This document shows, piece by piece, positions 51,488-63,025 of a stretch of DNA of 64,000 bases (its first letter is position 1; each line of letters starts with the position of its first letter). The position numbers and the translations under genes are program-made. Source of the stretch: Streptomyces sp. NBC_01723 (lineage in GTDB: Bacteria; Actinomycetota; Actinomycetes; Streptomycetales; Streptomycetaceae); the NCBI RefSeq assembly GCF_036246005.1, contig NZ_CP109171.1:1352001-1416000 (forward strand). Reading direction: 5' to 3'. The notes beneath the pieces are model-generated. The model worked only from the letters and a program-made list of their open reading frames with translations, ran no database searches and was not told where the DNA came from.

Positions 51488-52770
51488 GTGAGCTTCCCGT
51501 CGACGAGCGTGGCCTTGCCCCGCAGCCACGTGTGCGTCACACGGCCCGGCAGCTCACGGCCCTCGTACGGGGTGTTGCGGCTGCGCGAGGCGAAGCCCGC
51601 GGGGTCCACCTGGCCACGGTATTCCGTGTCGACGAGGGTGAGGTTGGCGGGCTCACCAGCCGAGACGGGACGGCCGTGTCCGGTGGCTTGTCCGATCTGC
51701 GCGGGCTTGACGGACATCCGGTCGGCGACGCCGGCCCAGTCCAGCAGGCCCGTTTCCACCATGGTCTCCTGGACCACCGACAGCGCGGTCTCCAGGCCCA
51801 CCATCCCCATGGCGGCGGCGGCCCACTCGCAGTCCTTGTCCTCGTGCGGGTGCGGGGCGTGGTCGGTGGCGACGATGTCGATCGTGCCGTCGGCGAGCGC
51901 CTCGCGCAGCGCCAGGACGTCACGCTCGGTGCGCAGCGGCGGGTTGACCTTGTAGACCGGGTTGTACGACCGGACCAGCTCGTCGGTGAGGAGCAGGTGG
52001 TGCGGGGTGACCTCGGCGGTGACGTCGATGCCGCGGGACTTGGCCCAGCGGACGATCTCGACGGACCCGGCGGTCGACAGGTGGCAGATGTGGACGCGGG
52101 AGCCGACGTGCTCGGCGAGCAGCACGTCCCGCGCGATGACCGACTCCTCGGCCACCGCCGGCCAGCCGCCGAGGCCCAGCTCGGCGGAGACGACGCCCTC
52201 GTTCATCTGGGCGCCCTCGGTGAGGCGGGGCTCCTGGGCGTGCTGGGCGACGACGCCGTTGAAGGCCTTCACGTACTCCAGGGCGCGGCGCATGATCACG
52301 GCGTCGTGGACGCACTTGCCGTCGTCGGAGAAGACGGTGACGCCGGCCGCGGACTCGTGCATGGCGCCCAGCTCGGCGAGCTTGGCGCCCTCCAGGCCGA
52401 CGGTCACGGCGCCGATGGGCTGCACGTCGCAGTAGCCGGACTCCTGGCCGAGCCGCCAGACCTGCTCGACGACGCCGGCGGTGTCGGCGACGGGGAAGGT
52501 GTTGGCCATGGCGAAGACGTTGGTGTAGCCGCCGCTCGCGGCCGCGCGGGTGCCGGTGAGGACGGTCTCGGAGTCTTCGCGGCCGGGTTCGCGCAGGTGG
52601 GTGTGGAGGTCGACCAGGCCGGGCAGCAGCACCTTGCCGCCGGCTTCGACGACCTCGGCGCCCTCGGCGCTCAGCCCCGTACCGACCTCGGCGATCGTCG
52701 CGCCGTCGATCAGCACGTCCTGCGGCTCGCCACCGAGCACCTTCGCACCGCGGATCAGGATCTTGCTCAT
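51484..52770 (-). CDS. pyrC: Dihydroorotase
   Basis: Cyclises carbamoyl aspartate to dihydroorotate. 428 residues, class I amidohydrolase type: metal-binding [10 protein letters not shown] near residue 60, [15 protein letters not shown] and ATDHAPH at the C-terminal metal site. Starts five bases after the pyrB stop. Confidence 0.97.
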   Translation of the reverse strand: MSKILIRGAKVLGGEPQDVLIDGATIAEVGTGLSAEGAEVVEAGGKVLLPGLVDLHTHLREPGREDSETVLTGTRAAASGGYTNVFAMANTFPVADTAGVVEQVWRLGQESGYCDVQPIGAVTVGLEGAKLAELGAMHESAAGVTVFSDDGKCVHDAVIMRRALEYVKAFNGVVAQHAQEPRLTEGAQMNEGVVSAELGLGGWPAVAEESVIARDVLLAEHVGSRVHICHLSTAGSVEIVRWAKSRGIDVTAEVTPHHLLLTDELVRSYNPVYKVNPPLRTERDVLALREALADGTIDIVATDHAPHPHEDKDCEWAAAAMGMVGLETALSVVQETMVETGLLDWAGVADRMSVKPAQIGQATGHGRPVSAGEPANLTLVDTEYRGQVDPAGFASRSRNTPYEGRELPGRVTHTWLRGKATLVDGKLT

Positions 52771-52775
52771 GTGTC

Positions 52776-53756
52776 TTACTTCTCCTCGCTGGTGCGGGCG
52801 TGGGTCACGGCGGGCTCGTTGCCGCCGAGCAGCAGGTACAGGACGGCCATCCGGATGGAGACGCCGTTGGTGACCTGCTCGACGACGGTGCAGCGGTCGG
52901 AGTCGGCGACCTCGGCGGTGATCTCCATGCCGCGGACCATCGGGCCGGGGTGCATCACGATGGCGTGGTCGGGCATCTTCGCCATGCGTTCGCCGTCGAG
53001 GCCGTAGCGGCGGGAGTACTCGCGCTCGGTCGGGAAGAACGCGGCGTTCATGCGCTCGCGCTGCACGCGCAGCAGCATCACCGCGTCGGACTTGGGGAGC
53101 GTCGAGTCGAGGTCGTAGGAGACCTCGCAGGGCCAGGTCTCGACGCCGACCGGCAGCAGGGTGGGCGGGGCGACGAGGGTGACCTCGGCGCCGAGGGTGT
53201 GCAGCAGGTCGACGTTGGAGCGGGCGACCCTGCTGTGCAGGATGTCGCCGACCAGGGTGATCCGGCGGCCGTTCAGGTCCTTGCCGAGGCCGGCGTCGCG
53301 GCCGACCAGGCGGCGGCGCATCGTGAAGGCGTCGAGGAGGGCCTGGGTGGGGTGCTGGTGGGTGCCGTCGCCGGCGTTGACCACGGCCGCGTCGATCCAG
53401 CCGGAGGTGGCCAGCCGGTACGGGGCGCCGGAGGCGCCGTGCCGGATGACGACCGCGTCGACGCCCATGGCCTCCAGGGTCTGGGCGGTGTCCTTGAGGG
53501 ACTCGCCCTTGGAGACGCTGGATCCCTTGGCGGTGAAGTTGATGACGTCCGCGGACAGGCGCTTCTCGGCGGCCTCGAAGGAGATCCGGGTCCGGGTGGA
53601 GTCCTCGAAGAAGAGGTTGACGACGGTACGGCCGCGCAGGGTCGGCAGTTTCTTGATCGGCCGGTCCGCGACCCGGGCCATCTCCTCGGCGGTGTCGAGG
53701 ATCAGGACGGCGTCGTCGCGGGTGAGGTCGGCGGCCGAGATGAGATGACGCTGCAT
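52776..53756 (-). CDS. pyrB: Aspartate carbamoyltransferase catalytic subunit
   Basis: Condenses carbamoyl phosphate with aspartate. 326 residues with [18 protein letters not shown] (carbamoyl-phosphate loop), [15 protein letters not shown] and [15 protein letters not shown] lies upstream of the ATG. It follows pyrR by 114 bp; I found no second PyrR-loop motif in that gap. No pyrI regulatory subunit gene is present. Confidence 0.97.
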   Translation of the reverse strand: MQRHLISAADLTRDDAVLILDTAEEMARVADRPIKKLPTLRGRTVVNLFFEDSTRTRISFEAAEKRLSADVINFTAKGSSVSKGESLKDTAQTLEAMGVDAVVIRHGASGAPYRLATSGWIDAAVVNAGDGTHQHPTQALLDAFTMRRRLVGRDAGLGKDLNGRRITLVGDILHSRVARSNVDLLHTLGAEVTLVAPPTLLPVGVETWPCEVSYDLDSTLPKSDAVMLLRVQRERMNAAFFPTEREYSRRYGLDGERMAKMPDHAIVMHPGPMVRGMEITAEVADSDRCTVVEQVTNGVSIRMAVLYLLLGGNEPAVTHARTSEEK

Positions 53757-53870
53757 CTGTCAGGCTCCGTAGGGCGAGTCATGCGGAAGAGCGGGATAAT
53801 TCGGGCGGCCCGGCACGCGCGGGGGCGCGCCGACGGGGCGTACGGCACGGCTGGGTGCGTACGCGCAGTG

Positions 53871-54491
<621 letters not shown>

Positions 54492-54656
54492 GGACCTTAA
54501 AGGACGTCGGATATGCGCCACCTACGGTAGCAGGCACACATGCCCGCACCGGCGGCGCCCCCGACACCCCCATGTCACTCTTCTGCCGCATCCGTGTCAC
54601 CCGCTCGGAGCAATGAATGGCGGATACCACGGAAGAGTCGGTGCGGCCCATTCGGC

Positions 54657-54699
54657 TTGACGCAGGAGAGTAACGCTGCGTAACCTCACAGTGAGTTAC
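54657..54699 (+). promoter_or_regulatory. bldD promoter with BldD-type operator
   Basis: TTGACG (54657-54662) and TAACCT (54681-54686) form a promoter with an 18-bp spacer. GTAACCTCAC (54680-54689) and GTGAGTTAC (54691-54699) make an inverted repeat, with one extra C on the left arm, over the -10 and start region. BldD is known to repress its own promoter at related sequences. Confidence 0.75.
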
Positions 54700-54757
54700 C
54701 AGCCGCGCGAGCCGGCAGACAGAGCCTGCCGCGTCGACACCTTGTCCGGGGAGCCAT

Positions 54758-55261
54758 ATGTCCAGCGAATACGCCAAACAGCTCGGGGCCAAGCTCCGGG
54801 CCATCCGCACCCAGCAGGGCCTTTCCCTCCACGGTGTCGAGGAGAAGTCCCAGGGCCGCTGGAAGGCCGTCGTGGTCGGTTCGTACGAGCGCGGCGACCG
54901 TGCCGTGACCGTGCAGCGCCTCGCCGAGTTGGCGGACTTCTACGGCGTTCCCGTGCAGGAGCTGCTGCCGGGCACCACCCCGGGCGGTGCCGCCGAGCCG
55001 CCGCCGAAGCTGGTCCTGGACCTGGAGCGGCTGGCCACGGTGCCGGCCGAGAAGGCGGGCCCCCTCCAGCGGTACGCGGCCACGATCCAGTCGCAGCGCG
55101 GTGACTACAACGGCAAGGTGCTCTCGATCCGCCAGGACGACCTGCGCACACTCGCCGTCATCTACGACCAGTCGCCCTCGGTTCTGACCGAGCAGCTGAT
55201 CAGCTGGGGCGTCCTGGACGCGGACGCGCGCCGCGCGGTGGCGTCCCACGACGAACTCTGA
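54758..55261 (+). CDS. bldD: BldD, c-di-GMP-dependent developmental master repressor
   Basis: A 167-residue regulator that holds off sporulation genes. Residues 8-70 are an XRE-type HTH (LRAIRTQQGLSLHGVEEKS); the C-terminal domain carries the c-di-GMP signature, RGD at 114-116 and RQDD at 125-128, spaced by eight residues as in the known tetrameric c-di-GMP complex. Stands alone, divergent from the pyr operon, with its own operator and terminator. It matches S. coelicolor BldD closely as I remember it, including motif numbering. Confidence 0.98.
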   Translation: MSSEYAKQLGAKLRAIRTQQGLSLHGVEEKSQGRWKAVVVGSYERGDRAVTVQRLAELADFYGVPVQELLPGTTPGGAAEPPPKLVLDLERLATVPAEKAGPLQRYAATIQSQRGDYNGKVLSIRQDDLRTLAVIYDQSPSVLTEQLISWGVLDADARRAVASHDEL

Positions 55262-55287
55262 GCCCCACACCCCTCAGCAGAAACGTG

Positions 55288-55336
55288 CCGCCGGGGTGGC
55301 CGGAACCCATTGGTTCCGGCCACCCCGGCGGTTTTT
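55288..55336 (+). terminator. bldD rho-independent terminator
   Basis: A 20-bp perfect stem (55288-55307 with 55312-55331), CATT loop, then TTTTT. One of the few classic U-tract terminators in the window. Confidence 0.92.
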
Positions 55337-55362
55337 GTCACATGGTTGCGCTCGACGTCCTC

Positions 55363-55434
55363 AGGGGCGCGGGGGGCGTGCCGACCTTGCGGCTACCGCC
55401 GCGTGGGCGCGACCAGCCACGGACGACCCGCAGC
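55363..55434 (+). repeat. Dispersed intergenic repeat, degenerate copy 3
   Basis: After the bldD terminator, AGGGGCGCGGGG (55363-55374) and GGGCGCGACCAGCCACGG (55405-55422) resemble, in the opposite orientation, the gene-end repeats at 34.3 and 57.8 kb with inserted bases. Weak match. Confidence 0.35.
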
Positions 55435-55487
55435 CGCTCCCCCACCACGCCCCCACGGTGACCGCGTCCCCCGCGACACCTGCGGAG

Positions 55488-55916
55488 CTACTCGCGGCGC
55501 AGCGAGGGCTTCAGGTCCTTCAGCCGGCCGAGCAGGCCGTTCACGAACGCGGGCGAGTCGTCCGTGGAGAACTCCTTCGCCAGCTGCACCATCTCGTCCA
55601 GGACGACCGCGTCCGGAGTCGCGTCGACCCAGACCAGTTCGTACGCGCCCAGGCGCAGGATGTTGCGGTCGACGACGGGCATCCGGTCGAGCGTCCAGCC
55701 GACCGCGTACTGCGCGATCAGCTCGTCGATGCGCTCGGCGTGGGCGGCGTAGCCCTCGACCAGCTCCATCGTGTACTCGCTCACCGGCGGCTGCCGGGTG
55801 TCGGACCGGGAGTGCCGGACCCAGTCGGCGAGCACCGTCAGGACGTCGGCGCCGCGCTGATCGCCCTCGAAGAGGATCTGGAAGGCGCGCTTGCGGGCCG
55901 TGTTGCGAGCAGCCAC
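55488..55916 (-). CDS. nusB: Transcription antitermination factor NusB
   Basis: A 142-residue helical RNA-binding protein for rRNA antitermination. ARNTARKRAFQILFEGDQRG at the start and VDRNILRLGAYELVW plus INGLLGRL-like VNGLLGRLKDL near the end are conserved. Its GTG start lies two bases after the efp stop, so it is coupled to efp. Confidence 0.95.
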   Translation of the reverse strand: MAARNTARKRAFQILFEGDQRGADVLTVLADWVRHSRSDTRQPPVSEYTMELVEGYAAHAERIDELIAQYAVGWTLDRMPVVDRNILRLGAYELVWVDATPDAVVLDEMVQLAKEFSTDDSPAFVNGLLGRLKDLKPSLRRE

Positions 55917-55918
55917 GG

Positions 55919-56485
55919 TTAGCTGTTCACCCGGCCGAGGTAGTCGCTGGAACGGGTGTCGACCTTGATCTTCTCACCGGTGGTGATGAAGAGCGGGACG
56001 TTGATCTGGTGACCGGTCTCCAGGATGGCGGGCTTGGTGCCGCCGGTGGAGCGGTCGCCCTGGACGCCCGGCTCGGTCTCCTGGATGGTCAGCTCGACGG
56101 CGGCGGGCAGCTCGACGAAGAGCACCTCGCCCTCGTGCTGCGCGACGGTGGCGGTGAAGCCCTCCACCAGGAAGTTGGCGGCGTCGCCGACGGCCTTGCG
56201 GTCGACGTGCAGCTGGTCGTAGGTCTCCATGTCCATGAAGACGAAGTAGTCGCCGTCCATGTACGAGAACTGCATGTCACGCTTGTCGACAGTGGCCGTC
56301 TCGACCTTGACGCCGGCGTTGAAGGTCTTGTCGACGACCTTGCCGGAAAGCACGTTCTTGAGCTTGGTGCGCACGAAGGCCGGGCCCTTGCCGGGCTTGA
56401 CGTGCTGGAACTCGACGACGGACCAGAGCTGGCCGCCTTCGAGCTTGAGCACCATGCCGTTCTTGAGGTCGTTCGTGGAAGCCAC
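55919..56485 (-). CDS. efp: Elongation factor P
   Basis: A 188-residue three-domain beta protein that rescues ribosomes stalled at polyproline. Domain I carries the loop [15 protein letters not shown], with the Lys of PGKG (residue 33) at the tip that reaches the peptidyl centre; no modifying enzyme gene is near. GTG 56485 has CAGGAGA nine bases upstream. Lies between pepP-like and nusB, a conserved bacterial trio. Confidence 0.96.
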   Translation of the reverse strand: MASTNDLKNGMVLKLEGGQLWSVVEFQHVKPGKGPAFVRTKLKNVLSGKVVDKTFNAGVKVETATVDKRDMQFSYMDGDYFVFMDMETYDQLHVDRKAVGDAANFLVEGFTATVAQHEGEVLFVELPAAVELTIQETEPGVQGDRSTGGTKPAILETGHQINVPLFITTGEKIKVDTRSSDYLGRVNS

Positions 56486-56549
56486 GGTTGCGGAATCTCC
56501 TGGACTGGACTGACGTGGACGACCCCGGAGCGTACGCACAAGCGCGAGG

Positions 56550-57656
56550 CTAGAGCGCGAGCAGCTCCTTGGTCGTGATGGTGAGTAGCTCGGGTCCGCC
56601 GTCCGCCTCGGGGCGCACGACGAGCGTGTCATCGATCCGGACCCCGCCCCGGCCCGGGAGGTGGACCCCCGGTTCGACGGTGACCGGCACACAAGCGTCC
56701 AGTTTACCCATGGCCGCAGGAGCCAACTGCGGGTCCTCGTCGATTTCGAGTCCGACGCCGTGACCGGTGAGCGCCGGGAGGTGCTCACCGTACCCCGCCG
56801 AGTCCAGCGCCTGGCGGGCGGCACGGTCCACGTCACGGCAGGCGGCACCGGGTGAGAGCGCCTCCCGTCCGGCCCGCTGGGCGGAGAAGACGAGGTCGTA
56901 CAGCTCGATCTGCCAGTCGGCCGGCGAGGTGCCGATGACGAACGTACGCCCGATCTCGCAGCGGTAGCCGCGGTAGGTCGCGCCCAGGCAGACCGAGAGG
57001 AAGTCACCCTCCTCCACGCGCCGGTCGGTGGGGCGGTGGCCGCGGCGCCCCGAGTTCGGGCCGGTGCCCACGGAGGTGGGGAAGGCGGGGCCGTCGGCGC
57101 CGTGGTCGACCAGGCGGCGCTCCAGCTCCAGGGCGAGATGCCGTTCGGTGCGCCCGACCAGGATGGACTCCAGGAGTTCACCGAGGGCCTGGTCGGCGAT
57201 CTCGGCGCCGATGCGCAGGCAGGAGATCTCCTCCTCGTCCTTGACCACCCGGAGCTGCTCGACCGCCTGGCCCAGGTCGGTCAGGCGCAGCCCGGGTGCG
57301 ACGGAGCGCATGGCGCGGTGCCGGACGACGGTGAGGTGGTGGTCCTCGGTGGCGAGGGACTCGGCGCCCTGGGTCGCGGCGAAGCCGGTCGCCGCGACGG
57401 CGGCGTCGCCGCCGGGTCCCGGCAGCGCCCGCACTTGAAGCGACTCGTCGGGCCTGGCCTGGGCCGGCCGGTCGTCCAGCGGTCCGGAGCAGACCAGCAC
57501 GTCCTCGGTCTTGCCGAGGAGCAGCACGGCGCCGTGCGGGGCGGCGCCCGCGAGATAGCGCACGTTGGCGGGCCGGGAGACGAGCGCCGCCGCGCTGCCG
57601 CCCGCGTTGCAGCGTTCCCGTAGGCGCGTCCGGCGGGCCGCGTACACCTCTGACAT
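56550..57656 (-). CDS. Xaa-Pro aminopeptidase-like M24 protein with altered metal ligands
   Basis: A 368-residue creatinase/prolidase-fold protein. N-terminal domain to about 125, then the M24 pita-bread domain. The usual five metal ligands are Asp, Asp, His, Glu, Glu. Here the first two align to Cys and Glu ([20 protein letters not shown]), the His ([11 protein letters not shown]) and fourth Glu (VTVEPGVHL) are kept, and the last is Asp ([10 protein letters not shown]). Activity is therefore doubtful or metal preference changed. Its place next to efp is conserved for pepP in bacteria. Alternative: a non-peptidase M24 fold protein. Confidence 0.85.
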   Translation of the reverse strand: MSEVYAARRTRLRERCNAGGSAAALVSRPANVRYLAGAAPHGAVLLLGKTEDVLVCSGPLDDRPAQARPDESLQVRALPGPGGDAAVAATGFAATQGAESLATEDHHLTVVRHRAMRSVAPGLRLTDLGQAVEQLRVVKDEEEISCLRIGAEIADQALGELLESILVGRTERHLALELERRLVDHGADGPAFPTSVGTGPNSGRRGHRPTDRRVEEGDFLSVCLGATYRGYRCEIGRTFVIGTSPADWQIELYDLVFSAQRAGREALSPGAACRDVDRAARQALDSAGYGEHLPALTGHGVGLEIDEDPQLAPAAMGKLDACVPVTVEPGVHLPGRGGVRIDDTLVVRPEADGGPELLTITTKELLAL

Positions 57657-57754
57657 GCCCCGAGCGTATGGGCTCCGCTGCGGGGGCGCCGCCTGGGAGA
57701 GGCCGAGTGGGGATGCGGGGGTGTGCCTTCGGGGGTGGGGGCGGTGTCGTGTGG

Positions 57755-57806
57755 CGGGTGCGGTCCGGTGGGGCTTCTCGCGCAGTTCCCCCTCCGCTTC
57801 GGGGCG
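57755..57806 (-). repeat. Dispersed intergenic repeat / terminator, copy 2
   Basis: Directly after the P-loop gene stop on the minus strand come CGCCCCGAAGCGGAGGGGG-like sequence and GGGGAACTGCGCGAG, 14 of 15 identical to the block after rsmB. Weak stem CGCCCCG/CGGAGGGGG only. Same position relative to a gene end as copy 1. Confidence 0.5.
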
Positions 57807-58703
57807 CTACCAGCTGGGCGGGCTCGCTATCGAGCGGGACAGGACCTCGTTCAGGAGCTGGGCGGTCTCCGGGACGTCCAGCTGGGAGTTGTCGATGATG
57901 GGGAGGCCCGAGCCGTACCAGCCGGCCATGCGGCCGTGGATGCGGGCGACCTCCTCGTCGGTGAGGCGCCTGTTGCCGCGGCGTTCGGCGTTGCGTTCCA
58001 GGACGACGTCCAGGCCCGGCAGCAGGACGACCGGGAGCAGGCCGGGCCCGACGTGCCGCTTCCAGCCGCCGAGGCCGACGACCGGGCGGTCCGGGAAGAC
58101 CGCGTCGTCGAGGATGCAGGAGATGCCGTTGGCGAGGAAGTTGCGCGCGGAGAAGCCGCAGGTGCGGCGGGCGAGGCGGTACTGCGCCTCCGAGTGCTCG
58201 TTCCACCCGGCTTGGGGGTCGGCGAAGCCGGAGCGGACCCATTCGCGGACGTCGTCGAGGCTGATGTGCGCGGTGGGGACCCGGCGGTGGTCCGCCCAGT
58301 ACTTGGCGACGCTGGTCTTGCCGGCTCCGGCGGGACCGATGAGCAGTACCGCCAGGGTGGTCGTGGTGGAGTCGGGTGCGGCGGCCGTCGCGGGGGGCAC
58401 GCTGGGCACGGCGACGGGGCCGCCGGGCGGCAGCCGTACGTGGCCGGTGGTGTCCGGCACGGGCGGGGCGGGGGCCGGCTGGTGCGCACCCGGTGCCGGG
58501 CCGGGTGCCGGTTGCGGCGCCGCCGTCCGCGGCGGGGCCGCGGGGTCGGGGGCCCGCATCGGGTACTCCGGCGCCTGAGGCGGGGGCACGGGGGCGGGCC
58601 CCTGGTGCGGACCCGGGTGGTGTGCGGCCGGGGACCAGCCGGCGGCCGGTCCGTGCCCCGGCTGGTGGGGCGGCGGCAGCGGCGAACCCACGGGGTGCTG
58701 CAT
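57807..58703 (-). CDS. P-loop ATP-binding protein with Pro-rich N-terminus
   Basis: A 298-residue protein. Residues 1-110 are Pro/Ala/Gly/His-rich and disordered; then a kinase-like P-loop domain with LLIGPAGAGKTSVAKYWADH at about 119-138 and SLDDVREWVRSGF, resembling AAA/ChlR-type or Zeta/kinase-like ATPases that phosphorylate small molecules. The catalytic role is unknown. ATG 58703 (MQHPVGSP) is chosen; longer in-frame starts upstream lack support. It follows aroB on the same strand with 163 bp between. Confidence 0.75.
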   Translation of the reverse strand: MQHPVGSPLPPPHQPGHGPAAGWSPAAHHPGPHQGPAPVPPPQAPEYPMRAPDPAAPPRTAAPQPAPGPAPGAHQPAPAPPVPDTTGHVRLPPGGPVAVPSVPPATAAAPDSTTTTLAVLLIGPAGAGKTSVAKYWADHRRVPTAHISLDDVREWVRSGFADPQAGWNEHSEAQYRLARRTCGFSARNFLANGISCILDDAVFPDRPVVGLGGWKRHVGPGLLPVVLLPGLDVVLERNAERRGNRRLTDEEVARIHGRMAGWYGSGLPIIDNSQLDVPETAQLLNEVLSRSIASPPSW

Positions 58704-58866
58704 CCGGTGCCACTCCGTCTCGTACAGGTGATGAGCGCTGACAGCGGGACGGGGGCCCCGCGTGCTACCGAACGGTACCGCCCCCGGCCGTCCTTTGGTG
58801 AACGGCTGGGGGCGGCACCAAGTGCCCGTCGCGGGAGGCGAATCGGACGGATGGTGCACCGGGGTA

Positions 58867-60469
<1,603 letters not shown>

Positions 60470-60473
<4 letters not shown>

Positions 60474-61654
60474 CGGATGGCCAGGGCGTCGAGGTACGAG
60501 GTCACGTTGCGGCGGGTCTCGACGACCGAGTCGCCGCCGAACTTCTCCGCGACGGCGTCCGCGAGCACGAGGGCCACCATGGCCTCGGCGACGATTCCGG
60601 CGGCCGGCACGGCGGACACGTCGGAGCGCTGGTGGTGCGCCTGCGTGGCCTCGCCGGTGGTCACGTCCACGGTCTTCAGGGCGCGCGGCACGGTCGCGAT
60701 CGGCTTCATCGCGGCGCGCACCCGCAGCAGCTCACCGGTGGTGAGGCCGCCCTCGGTGCCGCCGGAGCGGCCGGAGACGCGACGAAGACCCTCGGGCGTG
60801 TTCACGATCTCGTCGTGGGCCTGGGAACCGGGCACGCGGGCCAGCTCGAAGCCGTCGCCGATCTCGACGCCCTTGATCGCCTGGATGCCCATGAGCGCGC
60901 CCGCGAGCCGGGCGTCGAGCTTGCGGTCCCAGTGGACGTGGGAGCCGAGGCCCACCGGCACGCCGTAGGCGAGGATCTCGACGACGCCGCCGAGGGTGTC
61001 GCCGTCCTTGTGGGCCTGGTCGATCTCGGCGACCATCGCCTTCGAGGCGTCCGCGTCCAGGCAGCGCACCGGGTCGGCGTCCAGCTTCTCGACGTCGGCC
61101 GGCGTCGGGTACACGCCGTGGGGGGCCTTCGCCGCGGCCAGCTCGACGACGTGGCTGACGATCTCGACGCCGGTCGTCTCCTTGAGGTACGACCGCGCCA
61201 CGGCGCCGAGCGCCACGCGGGCGGCCGTCTCCCGCGCGGAGGCACGCTCCAGGATCGGGCGGGCCTCGTCGAAGCCGTACTTCTGCATGCCCGCGAGGTC
61301 GGCGTGGCCGGGGCGGGGCCGGGTCAGCGGGGCGTTGCGCGCCAGGCCGGCCAGCACCTCCGGGTCGACCGGGTCGGCCGCCATGACCTGCTCCCACTTG
61401 GGCCACTCGGTGTTGCCCACCATCACGGCGACCGGGGAACCCATCGTCAGGCCGTGCCGGACGCCGCCGAGGAAGGTGACCTCGTCGCGCTCGAACTTCA
61501 TCCGGGCACCGCGTCCATAGCCGAGCCGACGCCTCGCCAGATGGTCCGCCACCATGTCCGTGGTGATCGGCACGCCGGCGGGCAGTCCCTCCAGCGTCGC
61601 CACGAGTGCGGGACCGTGGGACTCCCCCGCGGTCAGCCAGCGCAACCTGCTCAA
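60470..61654 (-). CDS. aroC: Chorismate synthase
   Basis: Last step to chorismate, FMN-dependent. 394 residues; [20 protein letters not shown] at the start, [16 protein letters not shown], and [14 protein letters not shown] are diagnostic. First of the coupled aroC-aroK-aroB group. Confidence 0.97.
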
Positions 61655-61813
61655 CGGTGCTCCTCAGTGCTCGCGCCCCGGTATGCCTGCGTACGCGCCT
61701 TCTCCGCGTACGGCGACGGCTCGACCGGGTGCGCGGCCCCGGTCCGCCACCTTCGATCCTCCCACGTCCGGCGGTCCGGACCGCCCGCCGGTCCATGGAC
61801 CGGACGGGGCCGG

Positions 61814-62137
61814 TCAGGCGGGCCCGTCCCCCTGCCCCCGCGCCGGGGCGTAGGAGCCGAGGAAGTCGGCGCCGCTCTCCCGCCGCTGCGGCGGAGCGTA
61901 CGGCCCCAGGTAGTCGGCGCCGCTGCCCTGGGCGTACGGTGCCGGCGCGGTGACGGGGTGCCCGGGGCTCGGCGCGCGGCGGCGGTCGATCCTGCGCTTG
62001 AGCTTGATCACCCAGCTCGCGACGACGGCGAGCACGATCAGCGCGAGCACCGTGATCTGCACCCAGTCGGGCAGGAAGCCCAGTACGGCTTCGAAGATCT
62101 GGGTCTTGACGGAGGCCAGCGGCACACCGGTGTCCAT
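61814..62137 (-). CDS. Small membrane protein with repeated SGAD(Y/F)LG motif
   Basis: A 107-residue protein: one hydrophobic helix at about residues 22-44 (DWVQITVLALIVLAVVASWV), a basic stretch KLKRRIDRRR, then a tail with two near-copies, SGADYLGPYAPPQRRE and SGADFLGSYAPARGQ. Membrane-anchored with a cytoplasmic repeat tail by the positive-inside rule. I do not know its function. It sits between aroE and aroC on the same strand. Confidence 0.8.
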   Translation of the reverse strand: MDTGVPLASVKTQIFEAVLGFLPDWVQITVLALIVLAVVASWVIKLKRRIDRRRAPSPGHPVTAPAPYAQGSGADYLGPYAPPQRRESGADFLGSYAPARGQGDGPA

Positions 62138-62185
62138 GGGTCGTTCTTCCCCTCCCGTTCCGCCCCCTGCGGAACCGGACGGATC

Positions 62186-63025
62186 CTAACGGTCCGCGAG
62201 CGCGCGTTCTCCCGCTTTTCGCATGGCGGCGAGGGGGGCGGGCGCGCGGCCCGTCATCCGCTCCACCTGGAGGACCGCCTGGTGGACGAGCAGGTCGAGG
62301 CCGCTGACGACGGCGCCGCCGGACAGTGACCAGCGGGCGGCCAGCGCGGTGGGCCAGGGGTCGTAGAGCACGTCGAAGAGGGTGGCGGGCATCTCCGGGA
62401 CCGCCGCGGCGAGGGCGTCGGTGGTGCCGGCCGGGGTGGTGGCCACGACCAGCGGGGCGTGCAGCGCCTCCTCGGCGTCCGCCCAGTCCGCGACGCGCAC
62501 ACCGATGTCGAGGCGTTCCGCCCAGCCGCGCATCTCGGCGGCGCGCGCCGCGCTGCGGACGTAGACGGTGATCTCGCCGGTGCAGATCCGGGCCAGGGCG
62601 GCGAGCGCGGAGGACGCGGTGGCGCCTGCGCCCAGGACCGCCGCGGTCTCGACCTTCTCGATGCCGTGCTCGCGCAGGGCGGCGACCATGCCGGGGATGT
62701 CGGTGTTGTCGCCGGTCCTGCGGCCGTCGTCGGTGAGGACGACGGTGTTGACCGCGTCCACGGAGGCCGCCGTCTCGCTGATGCCGTCGAGCAGCGGGAT
62801 CACCGCCCGCTTGAGCGGCATCGTCAGCGACAGCCCCGCCCACTCGGGCCCCAGCTCTTCGAGGAAGCCGGGCAGCGTCGCCTCGTCGACGTCGAAGCTC
62901 TCGTACGTCCAGTCCGCCAGCCCCAGCTCCGCGTAGGCGGTGCGGTGCAGTACCGGCGAGAGTGAGTGGGCGATCGGGGAGCCGAGAACGGCGGCCCGGC
63001 GACGGTCAGTTGCCGGAGCTGGCAT
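62186..63025 (-). CDS. aroE: Shikimate dehydrogenase
   Basis: NADPH reduction of dehydroshikimate. 279 residues; shikimate-binding HSLSPVLHRTAY at about 20-31, LSLTMPLKRAV with the catalytic Lys, DAVNTVV, and the Rossmann segment AVLGAGATASSAL. The start lies 20 bp inside the end of mltG. Confidence 0.95.
   Translation of the reverse strand: MPAPATDRRRAAVLGSPIAHSLSPVLHRTAYAELGLADWTYESFDVDEATLPGFLEELGPEWAGLSLTMPLKRAVIPLLDGISETAASVDAVNTVVLTDDGRRTGDNTDIPGMVAALREHGIEKVETAAVLGAGATASSALAALARICTGEITVYVRSAARAAEMRGWAERLDIGVRVADWADAEEALHAPLVVATTPAGTTDALAAAVPEMPATLFDVLYDPWPTALAARWSLSGGAVVSGLDLLVHQAVLQVERMTGRAPAPLAAMRKAGERALADR

Noticed and set aside
53757..53870. Second PyrR-binding loop between pyrR and pyrB
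   Set aside because: No UCC-N-G-N-GAGG followed by AAGG is present in either reading of the gap.
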